From: BOG-1155 sp963717985
GTDB lineage: Bacteria; Desulfobacterota; Syntrophorhabdia; Syntrophorhabdales; WCHB1-27
Length of the DNA: 64,000 nt
Direction: 5' to 3'
Assembly: GCA_963717985.1 (NCBI GenBank)
Contig: CAVQYC010000004.1
Span: forward strand, 744,001-808,000
Shown here in pieces: positions 1 through 9,548 of this stretch. The position numbers and the translations under genes were made by a program. Under the pieces are notes generated by a model, which made no database searches, was not told the DNA's origin, and saw only the letters and a list, made by a program, of their open reading frames with translations. Every line of letters starts with the position of its first letter. Position 1 is the stretch's first letter.

Positions 1-881
1 AGGCCGATGCAGAGAAGGAAAAGCACACCTGCCGCTGCCCTGTAGAGGCGTGGGTGCTTCCCCTTAAGGCGTTCCTCGGCCATTACTTCCCGCGCCGCCT
101 TCTTCAATGTCTTGATGTCGACGCGCTCCATCTCCAGCACGAACGCCCCGAGCAAGGCCCTGTCGCACACCACGTTGATCAACCGCGGGACCCCCTTCGT
201 AAGCCCGTAGATCTTCCTGATGGTCGCGTGCGGAAATAGCCGGCTCCGCGCCCCTGCCACGGAGAGGCGATAGTTGATGTATTCCGGAACCTCCTGTTTT
301 GACAGGGGACCGAGGTGATAGCGTGCCGTGATGCGCTGGGAGAGCTGGCGGAGCTGCGGTTTCGCGAGCATCTCCCTCAGCTCCGGCTGGCCGATCATGA
401 TCACCTGGAGCAGCTTCTGCTGGTTGGTTTCGAGGTTGGTCAGCAACCGTATCTGTTCGAGCACATCGGGCGTCAGGTTCTGGGCCTCTTCGATAATGAG
501 GACTGCTCTGCGCCCCTTATCGTGGGCATCGAGGAGATAATCGTTGATACGGGCCACCAGTATCCTGATGCTCGTCGTGCCTTCCGGGTAGCTGATGCCA
601 AACTCGTCGCAGATCGTTGCGAGAAGCTCCTCTGCCGTCAATTTCGGATTGAGGATAAAGGCCACGTCCGTCGCCTCGGGGGCCAGCTCGAAAAGGCGGC
701 GGCAGACGGTAGTCTTTCCCGTCCCGACCTCTCCGGTCAAAAGCACAAACCCGCCGTCGCCGGTCGCGCCGTACAACAGATGGGCGAGGGCCTCCCGATG
801 CCCGTCACTGATATAGAAACAGGCAGGATCGGGGACGATCGAAAAAGGCTTTTTTTTCAGACCGAAATATTCCGCGTACAT
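1..881 (-). CDS. ExeA/GspA-type AAA+ ATPase, C-terminus beyond the window
   Basis: The reverse strand is open from an ATG at 881 to the window edge, so the 3' end is missing. It starts with the typical short lead (MYAEYFGLKKKPFS) of the general secretion pathway protein A / ExeA family. A Walker A motif (TGEVGTGKTT) lies near residue 50 and a Walker B-like stretch (AVLIIEEAQNL) near residue 130, followed by the family's REMLAKPQLRQLSQRI region. The last codons in view (ALYRAAAGVLFLSAS) look like the start of a membrane segment. Family members are peptidoglycan- or pilus/secretion-associated ATPases at the inner membrane. The family is clear; the precise partner system cannot be told here. Confidence 0.85.
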   Translation of the reverse strand, partial: MYAEYFGLKKKPFSIVPDPACFYISDGHREALAHLLYGATGDGGFVLLTGEVGTGKTTVCRRLFELAPEATDVAFILNPKLTAEELLATICDEFGISYPEGTTSIRILVARINDYLLDAHDKGRRAVLIIEEAQNLTPDVLEQIRLLTNLETNQQKLLQVIMIGQPELREMLAKPQLRQLSQRITARYHLGPLSKQEVPEYINYRLSVAGARSRLFPHATIRKIYGLTKGVPRLINVVCDRALLGAFVLEMERVDIKTLKKAAREVMAEERLKGKHPRLYRAAAGVLFLLCIG

Positions 882-1115
882 AAGTTTCCCGGACAAAGGC
901 CAATCGCAAAGGGGTACCGGCGAATCGTCCCCTCCTTCGCGGCTAAGCCAACGTTTCACTTAGGAAATGATATTCTCTTGGAAGATAAAGATCAATACAG
1001 TAGTGGTACTAGCCGGGGCAAACATGTGGAAACTGTGCATCCCCGGACCGCATAACGCCCGTTCCCTCGCAGGCGAAACGCCCCACTCCCCGGCCATCGG
1101 CCACAGGCGGGTACA

Positions 1116-1144
1116 CAGCTCCATAGTGCTTTGCCGGGTCGCTC
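1116..1144. repeat. Dispersed 29-bp repeat, copy 1
   Basis: This 29-bp unit begins CAGCTCCATAGTGCTTTGC and ends GGGTCGCTC. It matches, at about 27 of 29 positions, two tandem copies at 27603-27631 and 27632-27660. It lies in the 269-bp gap between the ExeA-like gene and the CoA-binding gene; nothing else gene-like is visible in that gap. Function unknown; REP-like or a decayed mobile-element end are possibilities. Confidence 0.6.
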
Positions 1145-1150
1145 CGGCGG

Positions 1151-1564
1151 CTATGATGCGGCGTGAAGCAGGCGCGTATGCTCCTGCTTCACACACTTAT
1201 CCATGACGAACATGATCTTCTCCGCGTCGGCGAGCCTTTTTGCCTCCTCGCTGACGATGCCGAGCTGCAGCCATATTGCCGAAGGACGCAGCTTTATTGC
1301 ATCCCGGACAAAAGGGAGGACTTTTTCAGCCTTCATAAAGATGTCGACGATATCGACCTTTTCATCGATATCCGCGAGCGACTTATACGATTTTTGGCCC
1401 AGTATAGTCTCCTGGGCCGGGTTTACGGGAATGACCCTGTAGCCCTTGTCCATCAGGTACCGGGCGACGACGTTGCTCGGTTTGTCCCCGTCGGCGGACA
1501 GGCCGACCACGGCGATGACGCGGCTTGTCCGCAAGAGATCCTTGATGGCGTTATCCTGATCCAT
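1151..1564 (-). CDS. CoA-binding domain protein (YccU-like)
   Basis: A Rossmann-type CoA-binding domain fills the protein: SRVIAVVGLSADGDKPSN near the N-terminus, then GYRVIPVNPAQ and, near the C-terminus, AIWLQLGIVSEEA and the conserved VMDKCVKQEH. This matches small stand-alone YccU-type proteins of about 135-145 residues. The ATG at 1564 gives 137 residues and fits the family; a longer frame from 1612 adds 16 charged residues not usual in the family. Neither start has a strong ribosome-binding site. It is convergent with nothing and divergent from tatA. The biochemical role of the family is not established. Confidence 0.85.
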   Translation of the reverse strand: MDQDNAIKDLLRTSRVIAVVGLSADGDKPSNVVARYLMDKGYRVIPVNPAQETILGQKSYKSLADIDEKVDIVDIFMKAEKVLPFVRDAIKLRPSAIWLQLGIVSEEAKRLADAEKIMFVMDKCVKQEHTRLLHAAS

Positions 1565-1669
1565 ATTTTCATTGTATTTCCCGTCATGGTCCCTGTCAAG
1601 GCGGTCGCTCACGGCCGGAACTTCACGTAAAACTTTTCATCGGCCCCCATCTGTGTTACCTTTAATGGT

Positions 1670-2023
1670 ATGTTCGGCATCGGCTTACCAGAGCTTATCA
1701 TCATCATAATCGTGGCCCTCCTTGTCGTCGGCCCCGCCAGGCTGCCCGAGGTTGCCCGGTCTCTCGGAAAGGCCCTGGGGGAATTCAGGCGCATGGCCGA
1801 TGACGTGAAAGAGACCATCGAGCAGGAGATGACCGCGGAAGAAGAGAAAAAAGAAGAGCCGGCAGGGCAGAAGACAGAAGAGAAGGAGGCAGAGAAGGAA
1901 CAGCCGGGGGCAACCGGGGAAGGAGAGAAGAAGGAGACGCCCGAAAAGCAGGAAGAAGAGCAGGCGGCCGGGATTGAACCCCCGGAAGGCACGAGTCCCT
2001 ATGAACAGCGAAAGAAGGCATGA
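1670..2023 (+). CDS. tatA: Sec-independent translocase subunit TatA/TatB
   Basis: The 117-residue protein begins MFGIGLPELIIIIIVALLVVGP, a single N-terminal membrane helix ending at the conserved Gly-Pro hinge, followed by an amphipathic helix (RLPEVARSLGKALGEFRRM). These are the defining features of TatA/TatB. The tail from about residue 55 is a long run of Glu, Lys and Pro, which is disordered and common in this family. It overlaps tatC by 4 bases (ATGA), so the two are translationally coupled. The GLPEL start and the hinge do not separate TatA from TatB decisively; only one such gene is seen here, so it may serve both roles. Confidence 0.9.
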   Translation: MFGIGLPELIIIIIVALLVVGPARLPEVARSLGKALGEFRRMADDVKETIEQEMTAEEEKKEEPAGQKTEEKEAEKEQPGATGEGEKKETPEKQEEEQAAGIEPPEGTSPYEQRKKA

Positions 2024-2757
2024 TAGACGAGAAAAAGCCCTTCACCGCTCATCTGAAAGAGCTGAGAGACAGGCTGGTGGTCAGCCTTGCCGGGCTTGGC
2101 GTCGCCTTTATCATTACCTACAGCTTCAAAGAAAAGATCTTTCATTTCCTCATGCTCCCCTTCATCAAGGTGATGCCGGCCGGAAGCTCCTTCATATTCA
2201 CGAGCATCACCGAGGCGTTCATCACCTATTTCAAGGTATCCCTCGTGGCCGCTCTTTTTCTCGCCGCACCGGTCATCCTCTACGAAATCTGGATGTTCGT
2301 CGCGCCGGGTCTCTATGAGAAGGAGAAGAAATATATAGTGCCCTTTATCATTTTCGGCAGCTTTTTTTTTATCGGCGGCGCCCTTTTCTGCTATTACGTG
2401 ACTATGCCCGTGGTCTATCACTTCTTCGTGAGCTATGCGGGGACCATGATCATTCCCATGCCCTCCCTCAAAGAATACATGAGCCTCACCCTGAAGATGC
2501 TGATCATCTTCGGTCTCGTATTCCAGATGCCTCTCATCGCATACTATCTTGCGAAGGCGGGCATCATCAACTACAAAGGACTGGCAAAGAAAAGAAGATA
2601 CGCCATCCTCGGCATCGTGGTGCTGAGCGCCATCATTACGCCCCCGGAGGTATCGAGCCAGCTCCTTATGGCACTGCCCATGTACGGCCTATTCGAGCTG
2701 AGCGTGATGATCGCGAGAGTTTTTGGAAGAAAGGAGAGCGTCAATGGAGCGGCTTAA
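2020..2757 (+). CDS. tatC: Sec-independent translocase subunit TatC
   Basis: 245 residues with six hydrophobic segments and the TatC landmarks: an N-terminal cytoplasmic HLKELRDRLV motif near residue 10, and FVAPGLYEKEKKY between helices 2 and 3. TatC is the twin-arginine signal receptor and works with TatA in the inner membrane to export folded proteins. Length is normal for the family. Its start overlaps tatA and its 3' end overlaps the glmU start by 14 bases, making a compact operon. Confident. Confidence 0.95.
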   Translation: MIDEKKPFTAHLKELRDRLVVSLAGLGVAFIITYSFKEKIFHFLMLPFIKVMPAGSSFIFTSITEAFITYFKVSLVAALFLAAPVILYEIWMFVAPGLYEKEKKYIVPFIIFGSFFFIGGALFCYYVTMPVVYHFFVSYAGTMIIPMPSLKEYMSLTLKMLIIFGLVFQMPLIAYYLAKAGIINYKGLAKKRRYAILGIVVLSAIITPPEVSSQLLMALPMYGLFELSVMIARVFGRKESVNGAA

Positions 2758-4098
2758 CTGCGTAATACTGGCAGCAGGCAAAGGTACGAGGATGCGGTCG
2801 AAGATACCGAAGGTCGCCCACCCCATCATGGGCAGACCCATGATCCGCTATGTAGTGGAGACGGCGCACACACTTGCGCCGGAGAGGGTCATAGTGGTGA
2901 CCGGCCATGGGAAGACACTGGTGGAGAGCTGCCTCGAAGGGGCGGATGTGGTTTTTGCGCACCAAGAGGAGCAGAAGGGGACGGCCCACGCCCTCCTCTC
3001 TGCCGCTGCGCTTCTCGCGCCGGGCGACATCCTCGTGCTCTACGGTGATGTCCCCCTTATCAGGCCCCTGACCCTGAACGCGTTCATGGAGTTTTTCATG
3101 CGGTCCGAGGGCATTGCCTTCATGACCACCGAGGTGGAGGACCCTTCCGGCTATGGCAGGGTCATCGTGGACAACCGTGACGGGATCGTCGATATCGTCG
3201 AGGACAGCGAGGCGACCGGGACCGTGCTGGGGATAAAGGTGATCAATACGGGCATATGCATGATCCGGCGCAATCTCCTCCCCCTGGTAGAGGCCGTGAC
3301 CCCGGATAACAAGAAGGGTGAGCTCTACCTCACGGACATCTGCAAAACGGCGGGCCGGCAAGGCATCAAGGCCAGGGCCTTTCTCCATAAGGACGCATCC
3401 GAGGTCCTCGGCATCAATACGCGCAAAGACCTGCTTGAAGCCAACCTCGCCTTCAGGAACGCCATTCTCGACCGCCACATGGAGAACGGCGTCACCATCA
3501 CCGACAGGAGCACCTACATCGAGAGCGATGTGACGATCGGCCCGGACACGGTCATCTCCCCTTACTGCTATCTCATTGGGCGGACCGAGATCGGGCAGGA
3601 CGTCTTCATCGGCCCCCACGTGGTGATCAAGGACTCGATCATTGAAAACGGGGTCTCCATCGAAGGCTTCACCTCCCTCGACGGAGTGCGGGCCGGGGAA
3701 AACGCCAAGATAGGGCCGTTCTCGCGCATGAGGCCAAAGACGGTCCTCAAAAAGAACGTGAAGATAGGCAACTTTGTCGAATTGAAGAACACGACCATGG
3801 GGGAGGGGTCGAAAGCGAACCACCTCACCTATCTCGGGGATGCCGAAATAGGGTCCGGGGTTAACATAGGCGCAGGCACTATTACTTGTAATTATGACGG
3901 CAAGCTGAAGTACCCGACCAAGATAGGAGACGGCGCCTTTATCGGCAGCAATACGGAGATCGTGGCGCCTGTCACCATAGGAAAGGACGCGTACATCGGG
4001 GCGGGATCGACCATTACCCACGATGTCCCGGAAGGGGCCCTCGCAGTGACACGCACGAAGCAGAAGCACATCGAAGACTACTCAAGGAGGAAGAAAAA

Positions 4099-4111
<13 letters not shown>
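2744..4111 (+). CDS. glmU: Bifunctional GlmU: UDP-GlcNAc pyrophosphorylase / GlcN-1-P acetyltransferase
   Basis: The ATG at 2744 follows a Shine-Dalgarno AAGGAG at 2731 and gives 455 residues, the usual GlmU length. Residues 1-230 form the nucleotidyltransferase domain with the signature LAAGKGTRM; residues 250-440 form a left-handed beta-helix of hexapeptide repeats (IGPDTVISPYC, IGAGTITCNYDG) that carries the acetyltransferase. It makes UDP-GlcNAc for peptidoglycan and LPS in the cytoplasm. It overlaps tatC upstream and glmS downstream by 13 bases, so supply of GlcN-6-P (GlmS) and its use (GlmU) are co-expressed. Confidence 0.96.
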
Positions 4112-5916
<1,805 letters not shown>

Positions 5917-6023
5917 GTGGCGGCCGGGGAAGACAAAGCGTCAGCGGCAGACAGACTAAAAGAGGGGTACCGGGCTACGACGAAGGGCGAAAGTCTATGG
6001 CTCTCTCGGCTCCAGCAGAAGCT

Positions 6024-6272
6024 TCAATAGGGCTCCTTCCGAGCCCTCTTGGCATGATACGATAGTGCCTGCCGTCTTGCCCCGGTTTCTTCGGGCGCCT
6101 CCGTTTCCTGATACGCATCGTTGAGGGCTTCCAGAAGCTTCCGGGATTTCCTCCGTTCTAGGAACTCACTGACGGCCATAGCGAATACCTGGCTGCGAGA
6201 GCAGTCGCATTCCTTCGTGACCTCCTCGATCTCTTTGAACATGTCGTCCGGAAGGGATATCGCTGTTTTCAT
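6024..6272 (-). CDS. Ribbon-helix-helix antitoxin-like protein (orphan)
   Basis: 82 residues. The N-terminus MKTAISLPDDMFKEIEEV and SRSQVFAMAVSEFLE form a ribbon-helix-helix DNA-binding domain; the basic tail (RARKEPY) resembles antitoxins of MazE/ChpI type. The ATG at 6272 is preferred to an upstream one because the conserved fold starts there and an inverted repeat (6282-6300) lies just before it. No toxin gene follows downstream, which is the 3' end of glmS. Either the toxin has been lost or this is a solo regulator. Confidence 0.75.
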   Translation of the reverse strand: MKTAISLPDDMFKEIEEVTKECDCSRSQVFAMAVSEFLERRKSRKLLEALNDAYQETEAPEETGARRQALSYHAKRARKEPY

Positions 6273-6281
6273 ACTTATAAT

Positions 6282-6300
6282 AGTACACACAGGTAGTACT
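6282..6300. promoter_or_regulatory. Inverted repeat, probable autoregulatory operator
   Basis: AGTAC (6282-6286) and GTACT (6296-6300) are inverted around a 9-base centre, 9 bases upstream of the RHH gene start at 6272. Ribbon-helix-helix antitoxins commonly bind such palindromes to repress their own promoter. No ribosome-binding site is visible between the repeat and the ATG, which suggests a very short or absent leader. Confidence 0.45.
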
Positions 6301-6387
6301 GCTGTCAATACCGGGTCTGTTCTTATCGGCCGGGCGCACAGCCCCTCGGCTGCGGGCCGGAAGCCCTAAATTTTCTGCTTATGCTTT

Positions 6388-6452
6388 TTGTCATCCCTGG
6401 TTGTCAGCCCTCCTTGTCACCCCTGCTTGTCACGCCTCCTTGTCACTTTGAC
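6388..6452. repeat. Five tandem 13-bp units, left edge of accessory island
   Basis: Five consecutive 13-base units (6388, 6401, 6414, 6427, 6440) share TTGTCA at their start and usually CCT near the end; the last is TTGTCACTTTGAC. A related array of four units ends with the same last unit at 27362-27413. Both are preceded by TATGCTTTT. The two arrays sit at the two ends of the toxin-antitoxin/defence island. Confidence 0.8.
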
Positions 6453-6524
6453 AGCAGAACCTGAACCGTTCCATACTCTTATGTGCGGCGGGAAGACCGG
6501 ATCACGGAGCACGGGAGGTGGGTC

Positions 6525-6950
6525 ATGGCAGAGGATGCCGGCGGCAGGAAAGGTCACAAACAGGGTGCCTTTCCTCTGAGCGTGAAACAGGAGCGTGCAA
6601 TCCTGGCCGTTATGGAGAGCCGCTCGATAGAGGAGGCGTGCAGGAAAGCCTCCATCAGCAAAAGTCTTTACTACGAGTGGCTCAAAGACGATCCTTGTTT
6701 TGCCGACGCCCTCAGGAGCCGCCGGGGTGCGGCCGGCGCCGAGGCCCTTGAACGCCTCCAGAGGGGCTTAAGTATCGCGGTCGATGTCCTCGTCGACCTT
6801 TTGGCCTCCGAGAACGAGTGGGTGCGGCGGGTCGCCGCGAATGACGTCATCTCCCGCTTTCTCAAGGCTAAGGAGTTAGGGGAGCTCGAAGACAGGCTGA
6901 CGCGCCTCGAATCCGCCATAGCGAACAGAAATGATGCCTCTTCCTTTTAG
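6525..6950 (+). CDS. Helix-turn-helix protein, phage terminase small-subunit-like
   Basis: 141 residues from the ATG at 6525, which has the ribosome-binding site GGGAGGTGGG just upstream. Residues about 20-60 (KQERAILAVMESRSIEEACRKASISKSLYYEWL) form a helix-turn-helix like that of phBC6A51-type small terminase or transposase-associated proteins; the C-terminal part is helical with a final coiled-coil stretch (LGELEDRLTRLESAI). No phage structural genes are near, so it is either a lone regulator or a phage remnant. The next small gene (7037) follows on the same strand. Confidence 0.6.
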   Translation: MAEDAGGRKGHKQGAFPLSVKQERAILAVMESRSIEEACRKASISKSLYYEWLKDDPCFADALRSRRGAAGAEALERLQRGLSIAVDVLVDLLASENEWVRRVAANDVISRFLKAKELGELEDRLTRLESAIANRNDASSF

Positions 6951-7036
6951 TGAGGGGGAGACTCCGTGAGCTTGCTCATGGAGGGGGCGACCGGGTGCCC
7001 GCTTGCGGGTGTCCCAATAATTGCCAGGAGGAACGG

Positions 7037-7222
7037 ATGGGTATTTTAGAGAGGGTGAAGAAGCTGGAGGAGCAGTGCGCGGCCCCTTCGAGGAGAGAAA
7101 AACAGATTGTTATCCGCCTAAGGCGCTTCTCGCAAAGCCCGTCGGACCTGCCTCCCGTCGAGGAGCAGATCGCCAGGCAGCGCAAAGAGGGCAAGAAGAT
7201 AATTGTGGTGCGGGTGGCGTAA
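7037..7222 (+). CDS. Small hypothetical protein, 61 residues
   Basis: The ATG at 7037 is preceded by AGGAGGAACGG, a strong ribosome-binding site. The product begins MGILERVKKLEEQ, has a basic middle and ends KKIIVVRVA; it is unlike any family I recognise. It follows the HTH gene at 6525-6950 with an 86-base gap and may share its transcript. The coding case rests on the ribosome-binding site and the uninterrupted frame. Confidence 0.5.
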   Translation: MGILERVKKLEEQCAAPSRREKQIVIRLRRFSQSPSDLPPVEEQIARQRKEGKKIIVVRVA

Positions 7223-7464
7223 ACTTTGCGGGGGGTATATCCATCAAAAATCCCCTCGGCCCGGAAAGACAAAGCATAAACAGCCCGCCTTGTCCAATGA
7301 ACCTTTTCCATCTCTGACACCTCCGTAGGTAGTGTACCTCAACTTTGGTGTCCACTAAATCCATCATACCCCACCTATGGCGCCGCCAGGTACGCGATGA
7401 GACAATCCGGCTCATTTCGGTGAGCGCCCGCCGGCCCGTTTCGGCTACGGGACCTTCATAGATC
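7223..7464. other. Intergenic stretch with no recognisable gene
   Basis: Apart from the vapB-like promoter starting at 7465, I see no coding frame with a plausible start, no repeat shared with other parts of the window, and no clear hairpin here. Confidence 0.5.
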
Positions 7465-7518
7465 TTGACAAGGACGGGGTAATTCCTTACACTTAAAGTA
7501 AGGATAATATCTCCTTAC
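7465..7518 (+). promoter_or_regulatory. Promoter and operator of the AbrB-PIN module
   Basis: TTGACA at 7465-7470 and TACACT at 7488-7493, spaced by 17 bases, form a good sigma-70 promoter. Three half-sites of one 6-base word overlap and follow it: CCTTAC (7485-7490), its complement GTAAGG (7498-7503) and CCTTAC again (7513-7518). The pattern is what an autoregulating AbrB-type antitoxin would bind. The ATG at 7532 follows an AGGAGG site. Confidence 0.65.
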
Positions 7519-7531
7519 CAGGAGGCGCATC

Positions 7532-7771
7532 ATGATAACCGCAAAGGTCACGTCGAAGGGCCAGGTAACGATCCCCAAGAAAGTCAGGGAAAAATTGGGA
7601 GTCCGGCCGGGTGAAGCTGTGGGGTTCGAGGAGAAAGACGGCTTGCTTTTCATGACAAAAGTTCTGACCACGTCTCCTTTTGACAAATGGGTGGGCAAAC
7701 TTACACATCTCAAAGGCAAACGGAGCGACGACCTCGTAAAAGAGGCACGGGGTCATGATAACAGCCGTTGA
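7532..7771 (+). CDS. AbrB/MazE-type antitoxin (SpoVT-AbrB domain)
   Basis: 79 residues. The N-terminal swapped-hairpin AbrB domain is plain: KVTSKGQVTIPKKVREKLGV then GEAVGFEEKDG. The C-terminal half (SPFDKWVGKLTHLKG) would wrap the partner toxin. It overlaps the PIN gene by 17 bases. It likely represses its own promoter (see 7465-7518) and neutralises the PIN RNase. Confidence 0.88.
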   Translation: MITAKVTSKGQVTIPKKVREKLGVRPGEAVGFEEKDGLLFMTKVLTTSPFDKWVGKLTHLKGKRSDDLVKEARGHDNSR

Positions 7772-8234
7772 CACGAACATTATTCTGGATGTCCTCATAC
7801 CGGACGAGCCATTCGCCAATTCTTCAAAGGCCCTTCTGGAGAGGCACCTCTCAAGCGGGCAGCTCATACTTTGCGAGGTAGTACTTGCCGAGCTTGCAGG
7901 ACTGTTTTCATCAGAAAAGGAATTAAGGGCATTCCTCTCCGAGACGGGGATGCGCATGGTCCATTCAAACGAGAAATCCCTCTATGTTGCGGGTACGAGA
8001 TGGGCGACATATACAGCAAAAAGGGGCAAGAACCGTTTATCCTGTGCCGGATGCGGCAAGACCTTTGAAGCGATGTGCCCTACGTGCGGCACTTCCTTTA
8101 CCAAACGTCTTCACGTCCTGGCTGATTTCCTCATAGGCGCCCACGCCTTGACCCATGCAGACTGCATCATCTCACGAGACCTGGGAGTGCACAAGACTTA
8201 TTTCAGCGATCTGAGGGTGGTGAGTTCAACGTGA
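7755..8234 (+). CDS. PIN-domain toxin with an inserted CxxC zinc-ribbon
   Basis: 159 residues. The PIN fold is shown by D6 (AVDTNIILD), E46 (LAELAG), D124 (ADFLIGAHA) and D142 (SRDLG), the acidic residues expected to hold metal in this RNase family. Between them, residues 97-111 contain C97-x2-C100-x7-C108-x2-C111, a small zinc ribbon absent from typical VapC toxins. The partner AbrB gene overlaps upstream. Its last 108 bases are duplicated as a fragment at 27784-27891. The stop overlaps the start of a truncated HigB. Likely an RNA-cleaving toxin; the ribbon may aid RNA or antitoxin binding. Confidence 0.85.
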   Translation: MITAVDTNIILDVLIPDEPFANSSKALLERHLSSGQLILCEVVLAELAGLFSSEKELRAFLSETGMRMVHSNEKSLYVAGTRWATYTAKRGKNRLSCAGCGKTFEAMCPTCGTSFTKRLHVLADFLIGAHALTHADCIISRDLGVHKTYFSDLRVVSST

Positions 8235-8404
8235 ACAATTCCAAAACTTTGAAGGACTTGAGGATCCCGCCCGCCAACCGATTGGAAAAGCTGGCAGGAG
8301 ATCGCGAAGGACAATTCAGCATAAGGATTAATGACCAATGGCGCATCTGTTTCCTATGGCAGGACGGAGACGCCCATGAAGTCGAAATAGCGGACTATCA
8401 TTAG
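8231..8404 (+). pseudogene. higB: Truncated HigB/RelE-type toxin
   Basis: The frame from the GTG at 8231 gives 57 residues ending IADYH. It matches the C-terminal two thirds of HigB (LKDLRIPPANRLEKLAG, SIRINDQWRICFLW, HEVEIADYH). The usual first 35 or so residues are missing: the PIN gene's 3' end abuts exactly where HigB homology begins. The intact antitoxin gene higA follows after 10 bases. It may still be translated by coupling to the PIN stop, but lacking the N-terminal helices it is probably inactive. Confidence 0.75.
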
Positions 8405-8414
8405 GAGGACCATC

Positions 8415-8714
8415 ATGAAAAAGACGCTGCACTCCGTACATCCCGGTGAAGTCCTCTTAGAGGAGTTTCTTAAGCCCATGGGTCTGAGCCAGAACAGGCT
8501 TGCCTTGAACATGGGCGTTCCCGCACGGAGAATAAACGAAATCGTTCTTGGAAAGAGGAGCATCTCGGCTGATACTGCGCTAAGACTGGCAAGATTCTTC
8601 GGGACCTCCGCGGAGTTCTGGCTGGGCTTACAGGCGCAGTATGATCTTGACGTAACCGCCGAAGCCTTGGGAGACCGATTGGAGCGGGAAGTTAAAACGT
8701 ACGCCAGCGCATAA
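8415..8714 (+). CDS. higA: HigA-type antitoxin (XRE family)
   Basis: 99 residues beginning MKKTLHSVHPGEVLLEEFLKPMGLSQNRLALNMGVP, the classic HigA start, with a complete XRE helix-turn-helix (residues about 20-75) and the RFFGTSAEFWLGLQAQYDL signature. The ribosome-binding site TTAGGAGG lies 5 bases upstream. The toxin upstream is truncated, so this antitoxin may now act only as a repressor or as a guard against other HigB toxins. Confidence 0.92.
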   Translation: MKKTLHSVHPGEVLLEEFLKPMGLSQNRLALNMGVPARRINEIVLGKRSISADTALRLARFFGTSAEFWLGLQAQYDLDVTAEALGDRLEREVKTYASA

Positions 8715-8731
8715 ATAAGCGGGTCTCCATG

Positions 8732-8759
8732 TTGACATGGAAACGTACCGTGTTATAAT
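8732..8759 (+). promoter_or_regulatory. Sigma-70 promoter of the DUF433-DUF5615 module
   Basis: TTGACA (8732-8737) and TATAAT (8754-8759) are both perfect consensus hexamers with a 16-base spacer. The transcript would start near 8766, leaving a leader of about 110 bases before the gene start at 8877. It is the strongest-looking promoter in the island. Confidence 0.75.
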
Positions 8760-8876
8760 CACCATAGTGAGCGATAAATCCGTCGCGGGTTGCCATGATG
8801 TTCCCATCCACCGGTTGGCCGGAAGTCTTAGCAGCACGAGCCGGTGGGGTATGCTCTTTTAAGAGGGTTTTCATAG

Positions 8877-9548
8877 GTGATGGATAAAACGACGTCAATA
8901 GACCTTCGCTATCAACCGCTCTACTCCTCAACGGAGATCGGCCGTTATGCCCGGGTTCAGCCCGGCGCCGTGCGGTCTTGGACTCATCAAAATGATGGGA
9001 GCGCTGTAGTGGTACCGGCGGCAAGGAACAGCGTGGCGCCTCTCAGCTTTATCAACCTTATCGAGTTTCACGTGCTGGTCGCATTGCGGCGGACGCACAG
9101 AGTCCCAATGCAGAAGATTCGTAAGGCCCTGGAGTGGGCGAAGGAAACATACCGACTTGAGCACCCTTTGGCAGAGCTTGACCTTGAGACTGACGGATCA
9201 GAGGTGTTCGTTCGCGAACTGGGGTTTTCTATTAACGCATCGCAGGGGGGGCAAATAGCCCTGCCGAAGGTCCTTTCTCAGTATCTCAAACGAATAGAGC
9301 GAGACCCGAAGCACATACCCATCAGATTTTATCCGCTTACCTACGAGGCTTCTCCCAAGATCATCGTAATGGATCCCGCGGTAGTCTATGGCCGCCCTAT
9401 CATCGAGGGCACCAGGATAACGACGCTCATGGTATTTGAGCGCTATAGCGGAGGAGAGAGCCTTTCAGACATAGCTTCCGATTATGATTTGAATACTGTT
9501 GTCGTGGAAGAGGCTCTGCGTTGCGAGATCGAGCAGCGCGCGGCCTGA
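8877..9548 (+). CDS. DUF433-family antitoxin with N-terminal HTH
   Basis: 223 residues. The N-terminal part (SSTEIGRYARVQPGAVRSW) looks like a MerR-type helix-turn-helix; the C-terminal DUF433 domain has the signature YGRPIIEGTRITTLMVFERY. Long DUF433 proteins of this build pair with DUF5615 PIN-like toxins, and one follows with an overlap. The GTG at 8877 and an ATG at 8880 are both possible starts, served by AGAGGG at 8862. Likely a DNA-binding antitoxin. Confidence 0.85.
   Translation: MMDKTTSIDLRYQPLYSSTEIGRYARVQPGAVRSWTHQNDGSAVVVPAARNSVAPLSFINLIEFHVLVALRRTHRVPMQKIRKALEWAKETYRLEHPLAELDLETDGSEVFVRELGFSINASQGGQIALPKVLSQYLKRIERDPKHIPIRFYPLTYEASPKIIVMDPAVVYGRPIIEGTRITTLMVFERYSGGESLSDIASDYDLNTVVVEEALRCEIEQRAA

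Noticed and set aside
3900..4098. glmS ribozyme upstream of glmS
   Set aside because: The sequence before glmS is glmU coding sequence with an overlap; no ribozyme core fits.
6388..6452. CRISPR array
   Set aside because: The units are 13 bp with no spacers between them and no cas genes in the window.
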